NCBI GenBank assembly: GCA_034429475.1
Contig: DAOUGD010000069.1
Span: 1 to 20,403 of the forward strand
From: JAKQHY01 sp034429475
GTDB taxonomy: Bacteria; Chloroflexota; Anaerolineae; B4-G1; SLSP01
Length of the DNA stretch: 20,403 nucleotides
Direction of reading: 5' to 3'
Part shown: positions 14,161-20,403 of the stretch, one piece after another
How positions within the stretch are numbered: the stretch's first letter is position 1
Layout: each line of letters starts with the position of its first letter
Program-made: the position numbers and the translations under genes
Notes under the pieces: model-generated
What the model was told of the DNA's origin: nothing
Databases searched by the model: none
Seen by the model: the letters and a program-made list of their open reading frames with translations, nothing else

Positions 14161-16274
14161 TGTCAACCATCAATCCGTTGCTCGTGGTCGGGGATGTGTT
14201 CAAGACGTTACACCGGTCTCTTGCGCCGGAGCAGGCTTTGACCGAAGCGGTTGCCGGTGTGGCGCAGGTGACAGGCTGGCCGGGTGTGGCGTTGTTCGCT
14301 CCTTGCGATGAGGGGGCGCAGTTGTGCGTGATGGCCGCGGCGGGGCCATTATCCCCGGTGCTGGGCGTGCGGACGCCGATGAACGCCAGCTTGTTGGGCG
14401 ACGTCTGGCGCGACGGGGAGTTCAAACTGCTGTCCCCCGCGCTGCCTGAGACGGCCCTCTGGCCGAACTCGTCCGGCATTGCCAGCGCCTTGCTGGCGCC
14501 CCTGAGGCTAGGGGAGCGGGTGCAACTGCTGCTCGTGATCGCGTCCGACCGACCGGAAGGGTGCGACGCCGAGATGCAGGCAGTGGCCGAGGTGTTGGGC
14601 GAGGCGCTCCTCATCACGCTGCGCAACGCCCGGCTCTACACGGCGCTACAAAGCGAAGTCACCGAGCGACAGCGTTTGGAGAACCGTTTCTGGGCCACCC
14701 TGCACAAGACGGAAACCCTTTACCGCATCAGCCGCACGTTGAACGCCCCGTATTTTTCGGATTCGGTGCTGCTGGATGTGGCGAATCAAGTATCCTCCGC
14801 GTTGCATGCCGACCAGGTTCTGCTGGCCTCATTGGATTTGCACAACCACCGTTCGCAGCATTTTATTGTCGGTGGACCGGGCGGGACGCAGGTTGTGCCG
14901 TTATCCTACGACGAGTTATGGGAAGGATTAACCGGCCGGGTGATGCGTAAGGGGACGCCGGTGCTTCTGTCAAAAGCCGATGCGCAGGCGCAAGCTGCTG
15001 AGCATGGGCTTTACTGGTACAAGGGGTTTTACGCCGGCGCAATGGCAGTGGCGCCGCTGTTTGCGCACAGCCAGGTCTTCGGCGTGCTGCTGGCCGTCAA
15101 CCGGCCCGAACAGCCCGATTTTGCGCAGGCCGACGTCAATTTGCTGATGGCGATCGCAGCGCAGGTAGCGACGGCGATTCAGAGCGCGCAGCTCTTCCAG
15201 GCTGTGACGGAGGAGCGGAGTCGTTTGCGCGCCTTGATCCAGTCCAGCCGCGACGGCGTCATTTTGTTGGGGCTGAACATGCACGTTCTGGTCATCAACC
15301 ATCCGGCCCTGGAACTGTTCAAATTGCCCGGCGATCCGGACTCGTGGAGCGATCAGTGGTTTTGGGACGCCTTGAGCCGTCTGTACGAACACTCGCCGCA
15401 GGCGGTGGACGTCATCCTTTCGGAAGTACGCCGGGTGCAGGACGGCGATGAACGTCCCGGCGAGGGCGAAATACCGGTGGGAACTCGCATCATCCACTGG
15501 CTGAATTTGCCGGTGTTGGGGGCAGAGCGCACCGCCGGGCGGCTGTTCGTGTTGCAAGACGTGACCGAGGCGCGTCTGTTGGAGCGTTTCCGCGAGGACT
15601 TGACCCACACGATGGTTCACGATCTGCGCAACCCCCTGGCCGGCATTTACGCCGGGCTGCGGCTGCTCGCGACGGATTACGACAGCGTGTTCACACAATC
15701 GCATCAGCGCATTTTGGAGGCGGCGCAAAACAGCGTCCAGCGAATGTTGCGCCTGGTGGGGGCCATCCTTGACATCAACCGCCTGGAAAGCGGTAAGATA
15801 CCGCTCAATCTTACCGCATTTGACTTCGTCGCCTTACTGGACGACGTGTTGGCGATGCAGACTCCCATCGCCGTCGAGCGCTCATTGGCGCTGCGCAAAG
15901 AAGTCCTGACTGACGTGGCTCGCGTCTGGGCCGATAGAGATCTGGTGGAGCGGGTGCTGCAAAATCTGTTGGGCAACGCTCTCAAGTTCACTCCTGCCGG
16001 CGGGATGGTGACTGTAAGTACGTTGGTGCTTGGCACCCCTGTGTGCAAGCTCCAGGTCTCGGTGAGTGACACCGGGCCGGGCATCCCAGAGGACGTGCGC
16101 AAGCGACTGTTTCAGAAATTTGTGACTGGCTCGCATCAGGAACGCGGCAGCGGATTGGGGCTGGCTTTCTGCCGGATGGCCCTGGAGGCGCACGGCGAGC
16201 GTATCTGGGTGGTCGAAACCTCCGGGTGTGGCTCGACATTTGCCTTCACGCTGCCGCTTCCTGACTGTGACTGA
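14160..16274 (+). CDS. Soluble GAF-GAF-PAS sensor histidine kinase
   Basis: This 704-residue cytoplasmic kinase has no transmembrane helix. GAF domains lie at about 15-160 and 200-345, joined by a helical linker, and a PAS-like domain at about 350-470 ends with the usual LQDVTE. The dimerisation domain has its phosphoacceptor in HDLRNP (H487). The ATPase domain shows the N box NLLGNALKF (602-610), G1 DTGPGI (637-642) and G2 GSGLGL (663-668), so it should be active. The signal is unknown; the GAF domains may bind a small ligand or sense redox state. GGAGG (14145-14149) lies ten bases ahead of the ATG, which overlaps the ftsK stop by one base. No response regulator is encoded nearby, so the partner is elsewhere. 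Confidence 0.93.
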   Translation: MSTINPLLVVGDVFKTLHRSLAPEQALTEAVAGVAQVTGWPGVALFAPCDEGAQLCVMAAAGPLSPVLGVRTPMNASLLGDVWRDGEFKLLSPALPETALWPNSSGIASALLAPLRLGERVQLLLVIASDRPEGCDAEMQAVAEVLGEALLITLRNARLYTALQSEVTERQRLENRFWATLHKTETLYRISRTLNAPYFSDSVLLDVANQVSSALHADQVLLASLDLHNHRSQHFIVGGPGGTQVVPLSYDELWEGLTGRVMRKGTPVLLSKADAQAQAAEHGLYWYKGFYAGAMAVAPLFAHSQVFGVLLAVNRPEQPDFAQADVNLLMAIAAQVATAIQSAQLFQAVTEERSRLRALIQSSRDGVILLGLNMHVLVINHPALELFKLPGDPDSWSDQWFWDALSRLYEHSPQAVDVILSEVRRVQDGDERPGEGEIPVGTRIIHWLNLPVLGAERTAGRLFVLQDVTEARLLERFREDLTHTMVHDLRNPLAGIYAGLRLLATDYDSVFTQSHQRILEAAQNSVQRMLRLVGAILDINRLESGKIPLNLTAFDFVALLDDVLAMQTPIAVERSLALRKEVLTDVARVWADRDLVERVLQNLLGNALKFTPAGGMVTVSTLVLGTPVCKLQVSVSDTGPGIPEDVRKRLFQKFVTGSHQERGSGLGLAFCRMALEAHGERIWVVETSGCGSTFAFTLPLPDCD

Positions 16275-16281
16275 TGAGAAC

Positions 16282-16313
16282 ATCGTTCCAACGTTTAAAC
16301 GTTAACACGTTTT
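16282..16313. repeat. 8-base-period CGTT repeat with internal palindrome
   Basis: CGTT occurs four times at exact 8-base intervals (16284, 16292, 16300, 16308), making four imperfect 8-mers: ATCGTTCC, AACGTTTA, AACGTTAA, CACGTTTT. The middle two form a perfect 14-base palindrome, AACGTTTAAACGTT (16290-16303). It lies in the 60-base gap between the kinase stop codon and the GTPase start and is AT-rich against a GC-rich background. It could be an operator or a dispersed intergenic repeat. Confidence 0.6.
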
Positions 16314-16334
16314 GTCTGTTTTCTAAGGAGCACT

Positions 16335-17405
16335 GTGTCGCTATTACTTTTGCCTCGGAAGATTCAGGATATTCAAAAGGCGCTGCAAGCGTTGGACTGG
16401 CATACCCAGGGAGAGGAAGTGGCGCAGGAGTTGCAATCCCGGCTCGTGATTGTGGGGCCGGTGAACAGCGGCAAGTCCACTCTGTTCAACTATCTCCACA
16501 GCCGCAAGCTCTCCGCCGTGAGCGCCGTCCCCGGCACGACCAAGGGTGTGGTGGAACATCCGCTGGGGCCGTTTCTCCTGGTGGATACGCCCGGCTTTGG
16601 GGAAGTGTGGGGCGTGGATCGCGCCAACACCGCGCAGGAGGCGGCCCAGAGCGCCGACCTGGTGCTGCTGCTGTTGGACGCGGCGGCGGGCGTGCGGCAG
16701 AGCGATCACGACCTCTACCAATCGCTGCGGGCGCTGAAAGTCCCGGTGGTGGTGGCGCTGAACAAGACCGACCTGGTCAAGCAGGATTTGCCCTGGATTC
16801 TCGAAAATGCAGAGAAATTGCTGGGCGTGCGCCCGGTTCCGGTGGTCGCGCGCACCGGCGGCGGCGTGGTGGACAAACTCCTGCCCGCCATCCTGGAAGC
16901 GCAGCCGGCCGTCGCCGTGGCGATGGCGCACGCGCTGCCGGGCGTCCGCCAGCAGTTGGTCCACAAAATTATTCTGCGGACGGCGTGGCTTAACGCCATG
17001 ATCGGGCTACAGCCATTCCCCGGCCTGGACGTGCCCTTCTTGCTGACCTCGCAGACGCGCATGGTGTTGCGGATCGCCGCCGCCTACGGCCAACCGATGA
17101 GCGTCTCGCACGCGCGCGAGCTGCTTACGACGATGGCCGGCAGCCTGCTTTCGCGCTACCTGGCCGGGCAACTGGCGAAGTTCATCCCCGGCCCCGGTTG
17201 GATTGTCTCGGCGGCGATGGCGGCGATCAGTACGTGGGGCATCGGGCAGGCCGCGCACCGCTACTTCCAGGCCGGCGCCACGCTCAAAGGCCCGGATTTG
17301 CGCGCGCTCTACGCGCGGATGCGCAAGATGGCTCCCCGGCGGCTTTTCAAGCGGAGGGGGAGAAAAGGCTCAACGGATTCAACGGATTTAACGGATACGC
17401 CGTAA
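16335..17405 (+). CDS. GTPase with C-terminal DUF697 domain
   Basis: This 356-residue protein has an Era/EngA-like (TRAFAC) GTPase domain. G1 is GPVNSGKST (41-49), G2 threonine lies in PGTTKG (66-71), G3 is DTPG (84-87) and G4 is NKTD (143-146). The G5 position reads ARTGGG (172-177) instead of the common SAK. The second half (about 205-315) is hydrophobic with glycine-rich turns and matches DUF697, which in related proteins associates with membranes. A role in envelope or stress biology is possible but inferred. The start is a GTG at 16335 with AAGGAG (16325-16330) four bases ahead. The last residues (GSTDSTDLTDTP) are encoded by a short dispersed repeat (17369-17397) and probably have no conserved function. 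Confidence 0.88.
   Translation: MSLLLLPRKIQDIQKALQALDWHTQGEEVAQELQSRLVIVGPVNSGKSTLFNYLHSRKLSAVSAVPGTTKGVVEHPLGPFLLVDTPGFGEVWGVDRANTAQEAAQSADLVLLLLDAAAGVRQSDHDLYQSLRALKVPVVVALNKTDLVKQDLPWILENAEKLLGVRPVPVVARTGGGVVDKLLPAILEAQPAVAVAMAHALPGVRQQLVHKIILRTAWLNAMIGLQPFPGLDVPFLLTSQTRMVLRIAAAYGQPMSVSHARELLTTMAGSLLSRYLAGQLAKFIPGPGWIVSAAMAAISTWGIGQAAHRYFQAGATLKGPDLRALYARMRKMAPRRLFKRRGRKGSTDSTDLTDTP
17369..17397 (+). repeat. AACGGATTC 9-mer repeat at the GTPase 3' end
   Basis: AACGGAT occurs three times at 9-base spacing (CTCAACGGATTCAACGGATT, then TAACGGATA). It is in frame with the GTPase and encodes a Ser-Thr-Asp / Leu-Thr-Asp triplet. The same unit recurs in opposite orientation inside the radical SAM gene at 18882-18912, about 1.5 kb away. 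Confidence 0.8.
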
Positions 17406-17427
17406 AATTTAGTCCAATCTTAAAAAT

Positions 17428-17457
17428 CTTTGCGCCTTCGCGCCTTTGCGTGAAACT
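17428..17457 (+). repeat. CTTTGCG-type repeat upstream of comEA
   Basis: This 30-base block is built from CTTTGCG / CTTCGCG heptamers and ends GCGCCTTTGCGTGAAACT. The inverse complement of the same block lies immediately after comEA (18191-18221), sharing an exact run of 18 bases. The two copies therefore bracket comEA as inverted repeats. It fills most of the 79-base gap between the GTPase gene and comEA. Confidence 0.8.
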
Positions 17458-17459
17458 TT

Positions 17460-17475
17460 CTCCTTTTTTCAGGAG
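17460..17475 (+). promoter_or_regulatory. Hairpin covering the comEA ribosome binding site
   Basis: AGGAG at 17471-17475 is the ribosome binding site for the ATG at 17485. It can pair with CTCCT at 17460-17464 across the loop TTTTTC. The 5-base stem could hold back translation of comEA, though it is short and may open easily. A pairing role is inferred. Confidence 0.3.
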
Positions 17476-17484
17476 CGTTATTTT

Positions 17485-18186
17485 ATGAGTCGGACTGAAT
17501 CTTCCGAGTTCCAACTTACGCCCGCTGCTGCGAAATATTTCCGCCCGCGCCTGATTGTGGTGGCGTTGGTGAGCTTGCTCGTCGGCGGGGCCATCGGCTA
17601 CTGGGGATTTCGCACTTTGGAGGAGCCGACCCTGGCGTTGCCTGCGCCGGTCATTCGGGTTGCTAACACCGTCGCGCCCCTGACGCCCGCGCCCACGGTG
17701 ACGCCGCAGCCGGTGACCATCTACGTGAGCGGGGCGGTGCTGGAACCGCAGGTGGTGACGCTCCCTGGCGACAGCCTGGTGGAAGACGCGCTCGCAGCGG
17801 CGGGCGGCCCGGCGGAAGACGCCGATCTGGAGTCGCTCAATCTGGCGGCGCCGCTGTACGACAATCAGCAGCTCGTCGTGCCGCGCCAGGCGGCGGAAAC
17901 GCCCGCGCCTTCCGCCGCGGCGACGCCCGCGCCGCTCGATCTCAACGCGGCGATGCCCGCGCCGCTCGATCTCAACGCGGCGACGCCCGCGCCGCTCGAT
18001 CTCAACGCGGCGACGGCGGCGGCTCTGGAGACGCTGCCGGGCATCGGCCCCGGTCGCGCGAAGGACATCGTCGCCTACCGGGAGGCCAACGGGCCGTTTG
18101 CGCGCGTGGAGGACATACAGAACGTCCCTGGCATCGGCCCGGCCACCTACCAGCAAATCGCGCCTTACCTCACGGTGAGTCCGTGA
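17485..18186 (+). CDS. comEA: ComEA-like membrane-anchored DNA-binding protein
   Basis: This protein of about 233 residues would bind double-stranded DNA outside the membrane during competence. An N-terminal anchor (about 22-44, LIVVALVSLLVGGAIGYWG) is followed by a Thr/Pro stalk, an SLBB domain (about 76-133, ITIYVSGAV-like: VTIYVSGAVLEPQVVTLPG) and a C-terminal double helix-hairpin-helix with LPGIGPGRA and VPGIGPATY. The linker before the HhH holds three copies of TPAPLDLNAA (one with Met), a 30-base tandem repeat. I choose ATG 17485, which has AGGAG nine bases ahead; an in-frame start at 17446 would begin inside the repeat and lacks a ribosome binding site. No ComEC or pilin genes are in the window. 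ComEA-type proteins without competence are also known, so natural uptake is inferred. Confidence 0.9.
   Translation: MSRTESSEFQLTPAAAKYFRPRLIVVALVSLLVGGAIGYWGFRTLEEPTLALPAPVIRVANTVAPLTPAPTVTPQPVTIYVSGAVLEPQVVTLPGDSLVEDALAAAGGPAEDADLESLNLAAPLYDNQQLVVPRQAAETPAPSAAATPAPLDLNAAMPAPLDLNAATPAPLDLNAATAAALETLPGIGPGRAKDIVAYREANGPFARVEDIQNVPGIGPATYQQIAPYLTVSP
17921..18010 (+). repeat. 30-base in-frame tandem triplication in comEA
   Basis: Three head-to-tail 30-base units start at 17921, 17951 and 17981. Units one and three are identical and unit two differs by one base (ACG to ATG, Thr to Met). Each encodes TPAPLDLNAA. The unit contains LDLNAA, the normal lead-in to the HhH domain, so the array looks like a recent duplication of the domain's front edge. 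Near-identity at DNA level points to recent slippage. Confidence 0.95.
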
Positions 18187-18190
18187 AATG

Positions 18191-18221
18191 AGTTTCACGC
18201 AAAGGCGCAAAGGCGCGAAGG
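18191..18221 (-). repeat. CTTTGCG-type repeat downstream of comEA (inverted copy)
   Basis: The plus strand reads AGTTTCACGCAAAGGCGC and continues with AAAGGCGCGAAGG, the inverse complement of the block at 17428-17457 apart from heptamer order at one end. It starts four bases after the comEA stop codon and runs up to the radical SAM start. Its last bases, GAAGG (18217-18221), are the only ribosome-binding-site-like sequence for the ATG at 18226. Confidence 0.8.
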
Positions 18222-18225
18222 TTTG

Positions 18226-20403
18226 ATGGATTATCACGAGTTTTTTACTCAGCATTGGGCTACCCTACAACAGGCTTCGCTTTACACGCCGCGCCCTAAC
18301 CCCACGTTTGGCAATCCCCCGTTTGACGCTGCCCCATTCCGCGCGCTGATCGTGCGCCTCTCTCCCTTTCGGGACGTGGAACGCTCGACGCCGCACCTGT
18401 TCTTGTTCCAGGCCGTGCGCCGCGCTTTGCCCGCCGCTTACGTGGACATGGCCTTCTTCCCGCCGCAGCGCGACCGCGAGGCATTCTTGCGCGCCGGCAT
18501 CCCCCTGCTGGTGGGGACGCAATCCTGGCTCGGGGCGGCGGACTTCGACGTGGTGTTGGTCTCCAACGCCTACACGCTCGAATTGATCAACCTGCCGTAT
18601 TTGCTGCTCCACTCCGGCATCCCGGCGTGGGCCTCGGCGCGGGGCGCGGATTTTCCGCCGATCCTGCTCGGCGGCTCCAACGCGCTGGCGACGCAGGCGA
18701 TCCTCACGCCGGAGGGCGACTGCATGGCCGACGCGCTCTTCTTCGGCGAGGGGGAGCGCGAAGTCGAAACACTGCTGCGCGTGTTGCATGAGAACGCCCA
18801 TTTGCCGAAGCGCGAGCGCCTGCTTGCCGCTGCCGCTCAAACCACCGGCCTATGGGTCGCCAACGGATGGAACGGACAACAGTCCGTTGAATCCGTTCAA
18901 TCCGTTGAGTCTGTGTCCAAAGCCGTCTGCGTTGCGCCCCAATCCGCCGACCTGCTGACCCTCTATCCGCTGCTCAACGGGGAGGAGGCGGGGACGGCGC
19001 GCTTGCAGCTCAACTTCGGCTGCCCCGCGTTCTGCTCCTTCTGCTTCGAGGGCTACGACCGCAAGCCCTACCGCGAGGTCGCCCAGGCGGACGTGCTGGC
19101 GGCGGCGCAGCGGCTCAAACGCAACGGCGCGGCGGCGGTGGATTTGTACAGCTTCAATTTCAACACGCAGGCGGAGATTTTGCCGCTGTTGTTGGCCCTC
19201 AACCGGAGGTTTGAGCGCGTGAGTTTCAAGAGCCAGCGGGTGGACGTGCTGGCGTCCGCGCCGGGGATGCTGGAAGCGGAGGTGATGGCCGACAAGCGCA
19301 GCTTCACGCTGGGCATCGAGGGGATCAGCCGGCGGATGCGCGCCTTCCTGCACAAGAGCCTGCCCGACGCCGCGATCCACGGCATACTGGCGCGGCTACT
19401 GCGGCAGAAAATCCGCGAGATCAAGCTGTTCTACATCCTCACCGGCCACGAGACTGAGGCCGACCTGGCCGAATTCCGCGACTTCGCGCGCGACCTGCGG
19501 GATATGCAGCAGCGCGCGAACCGGGGGCTGCGCGTCATCTTCAGCTTTGGCCTGCTGGTGCGGATGCCTTTCACGCCGCTGCGTTACGACCGGCTGTTCC
19601 TGGACGAGGCCGACTGGCGACCGGTTATCGGTCCGGCCAAGTCGGCGTGCGAGACTAACGGGTTCGAGTTCCGGCTGGCCGCGCCGTGGGACGAGTATGC
19701 GGCGTCGCAGGTGCTGGCGCTCGGCGGGTATTGGCTGCACGCCCCGGTGCTCGCGTTGGCGGAGCAGGGCCATTGTTACGATTTGTCGCTCACGCCCGGT
19801 TATTGGGACGCGCTGCGCGGCTGGCTGGCGGAGAACGGTCATTGGGATGCGGCCTTCCTGGGCGAAAAGGGGCCGGACTACGCTTTCCCGTTGGCCTTTG
19901 TGCAACAGCGGATCGCGCCGGACTATTTCTACAAGAAATACCGGCAGGCGCTGGCGGGGGAGGATGAGGGGTATTGTTTGGGCGAAGTCGGACAGGCCGG
20001 AGGCTCGTCCCACTGTCTGGGCTGCAACGCTTGTGCGACGCCGGAGGAACGCGCGGCGATCCTCACCCACACGTTAAAACTGCCCGGCGGGACGTATTTG
20101 CGCGACCTGGAAGCCGTGATGACGGCCAAATGGCGACTCAAGCCGGTGTACGCACGCCTCTGGCTGCCGCCGGACGTGGCCGGGGCCGAGCCGGCATGGT
20201 TAAACGCCTGGATCATGCAGCAATTGCTTCAGATGGTCCCCGCGTGGGAAGATAACCTGCTCGCCGTGCAAGAAAGCCTCTTCACCACCAAAGACGCCCT
20301 CCGCCGTTACGCCGGGCTGTATGGCGAGACGGTGTGCGCGTTAAAGGCGTGGGACGCGGCGGCGCTGGGGCGAGGGGGTGAGGGGGTGATGGGGAGAGCG
20401 GGT
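18226..20403 (+). CDS. B12-binding-type radical SAM protein (3' end outside window)
   Basis: An open frame of 726 codons runs from ATG 18226 to the last base of the window with no stop, so the C-terminus is missing. Residues about 40-205 look like a cobalamin-binding Rossmann domain, ending ILLGGSN and FFGEGEREVETLL. The radical SAM cluster motif CPAFCSFC (C266, C270, C273) reads CxxxCxxC, as in the superfamily. A further cluster, C584 plus CLGCNAC (C597, C600, C603), could hold zinc or a second iron-sulphur cluster. Large B12-type radical SAM proteins of unknown substrate, such as the TIGR03960 group, have similar layouts, but I cannot assign one. Residues about 212-228 are encoded by the AACGGATT repeat. 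The start is backed only by GAAGG four bases upstream, part of the CTTTGCG repeat. Confidence 0.85.
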   Translation, partial: MDYHEFFTQHWATLQQASLYTPRPNPTFGNPPFDAAPFRALIVRLSPFRDVERSTPHLFLFQAVRRALPAAYVDMAFFPPQRDREAFLRAGIPLLVGTQSWLGAADFDVVLVSNAYTLELINLPYLLLHSGIPAWASARGADFPPILLGGSNALATQAILTPEGDCMADALFFGEGEREVETLLRVLHENAHLPKRERLLAAAAQTTGLWVANGWNGQQSVESVQSVESVSKAVCVAPQSADLLTLYPLLNGEEAGTARLQLNFGCPAFCSFCFEGYDRKPYREVAQADVLAAAQRLKRNGAAAVDLYSFNFNTQAEILPLLLALNRRFERVSFKSQRVDVLASAPGMLEAEVMADKRSFTLGIEGISRRMRAFLHKSLPDAAIHGILARLLRQKIREIKLFYILTGHETEADLAEFRDFARDLRDMQQRANRGLRVIFSFGLLVRMPFTPLRYDRLFLDEADWRPVIGPAKSACETNGFEFRLAAPWDEYAASQVLALGGYWLHAPVLALAEQGHCYDLSLTPGYWDALRGWLAENGHWDAAFLGEKGPDYAFPLAFVQQRIAPDYFYKKYRQALAGEDEGYCLGEVGQAGGSSHCLGCNACATPEERAAILTHTLKLPGGTYLRDLEAVMTAKWRLKPVYARLWLPPDVAGAEPAWLNAWIMQQLLQMVPAWEDNLLAVQESLFTTKDALRRYAGLYGETVCALKAWDAAALGRGGEGVMGRAG
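18862..18912. repeat. AACGGATT repeat hairpin inside the radical SAM gene
   Basis: AACGGATGGAACGGAC (18862-18877) and GTCCGTTGAATCCGTT (18882-18897) are inverted arms of 16 bases with two mismatched pairs and the loop AACA. The right arm continues with further TCCGTTCAA / TCCGTTGAG units to 18912. The unit is the inverse of the repeat at 17369-17397. It keeps the reading frame and falls between the B12-like and radical SAM domains, encoding NGWNGQQSVESVQSVESV. Confidence 0.8.
20367..20394 (+). other. G-quadruplex motif near the right edge
   Basis: Four runs of four or five G (20367-20370, 20374-20378, 20382-20386, 20391-20394) are separated by loops CGA, TGA and TGAT. This meets the strict four-run pattern for an intramolecular G-quadruplex on the coding strand. 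It lies in the open frame of the radical SAM gene and encodes a Gly-rich stretch, so the conserved part of that protein may end just before it. Confidence 0.7.

Noticed and set aside
14970..15728. A 252-codon minus-strand open frame opposite the histidine kinase
   Set aside because: The plus strand encodes GAF, PAS and HisKA domains here; the antisense product has no known motif and no convincing ribosome binding site.
16274..16993. A 239-codon plus-strand frame overlapping the GTPase gene
   Set aside because: Its translation is Gly/Arg/Ala-rich without family motifs, whereas the alternative frame has intact G1, G3 and G4 motifs of a GTPase.
17446..17484. Upstream in-frame start for comEA, adding 13 residues
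   Set aside because: That start lies within the CTTTGCG repeat with no ribosome binding site, while ATG 17485 has AGGAG at good spacing and gives a normal ComEA N-terminus.
17428..18221. An insertion sequence or CRISPR-like array formed by the repeats around comEA
   Set aside because: There is no transposase, no target duplication, and the repeats do not alternate with unique spacers of equal length.
19396..20070. A 224-codon minus-strand frame at the right end, and neighbouring antisense frames from 18265
   Set aside because: The plus strand is open for 726 codons with radical SAM cysteine motifs; the antisense frames are Arg/Gln-rich shadows.

Overview
The window is a gene-dense, GC-rich bacterial chromosome segment holding seventeen protein genes. 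I see no tRNA, rRNA, CRISPR array, insertion sequence or phage gene, and no gap longer than about 120 bases. The mix of genes (a four-domain S1 protein next to infA, DUF951, an MGDG-synthase-type glycosyltransferase, a membrane-anchored ComEA, GAF-rich sensors, and threonine/proline-rich stalks on membrane proteins), together with short intergenic repeats of the AACGGATT and CTTTGCG kinds, suggests Chloroflexota (Anaerolineae-like). This placement is by impression only; no marker phylogeny was possible.

Left block (1-2978, minus strand): an FmdB-type zinc-ribbon protein is followed by a FabL-like enoyl-ACP reductase. Then, behind its own strong sigma-70-type promoter, come ribosomal protein S1 and initiation factor IF-1. 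A hairpin with a T-run lies at the window's left edge. The block starts in a 95-base divergent region (2979-3073) in which the two back-to-back promoters share a symmetric -10 element.

Right block (3074-20403, all plus strand, many genes overlapping by 1-14 bases): guanylate kinase, rhomboid protease, DUF951 protein and an MGDG-synthase-type glycosyltransferase form one tight unit. A clear promoter at 5811-5839 then starts a second run: a XerC-type recombinase, purine nucleoside phosphorylase, a membrane-anchored surface protein, a GNAT acetyltransferase, and a nine-helix membrane sensor that lacks a kinase domain. A third run begins at 10902: a second S1-domain protein, the FtsK DNA translocase and a soluble GAF-GAF-PAS histidine kinase. 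It is followed by a GTPase with a DUF697 tail, a ComEA-like DNA-binding protein, and a large B12-type radical SAM protein that is still open at the window's right edge.

The functions are mainly housekeeping: translation initiation, nucleotide metabolism, chromosome dimer resolution and segregation (Xer plus FtsK), lipid and membrane biology, and DNA uptake. The unusual part is 16.3-20.4 kb. There several unrelated short repeat families sit between or inside genes: an 8-base-period CGTT array, AACGGATT 9-mers inside two coding regions in opposite orientation, CTTTGCG repeats bracketing comEA in inverted orientation, a 30-base in-frame triplication within comEA, and a G-quadruplex motif at the end. 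The most interesting proteins of uncertain role are the kinase-less membrane sensor with a putative C-terminal DNA-binding segment, the second S1 protein tied to ftsK, and the radical SAM protein with an extra C-terminal cysteine cluster.
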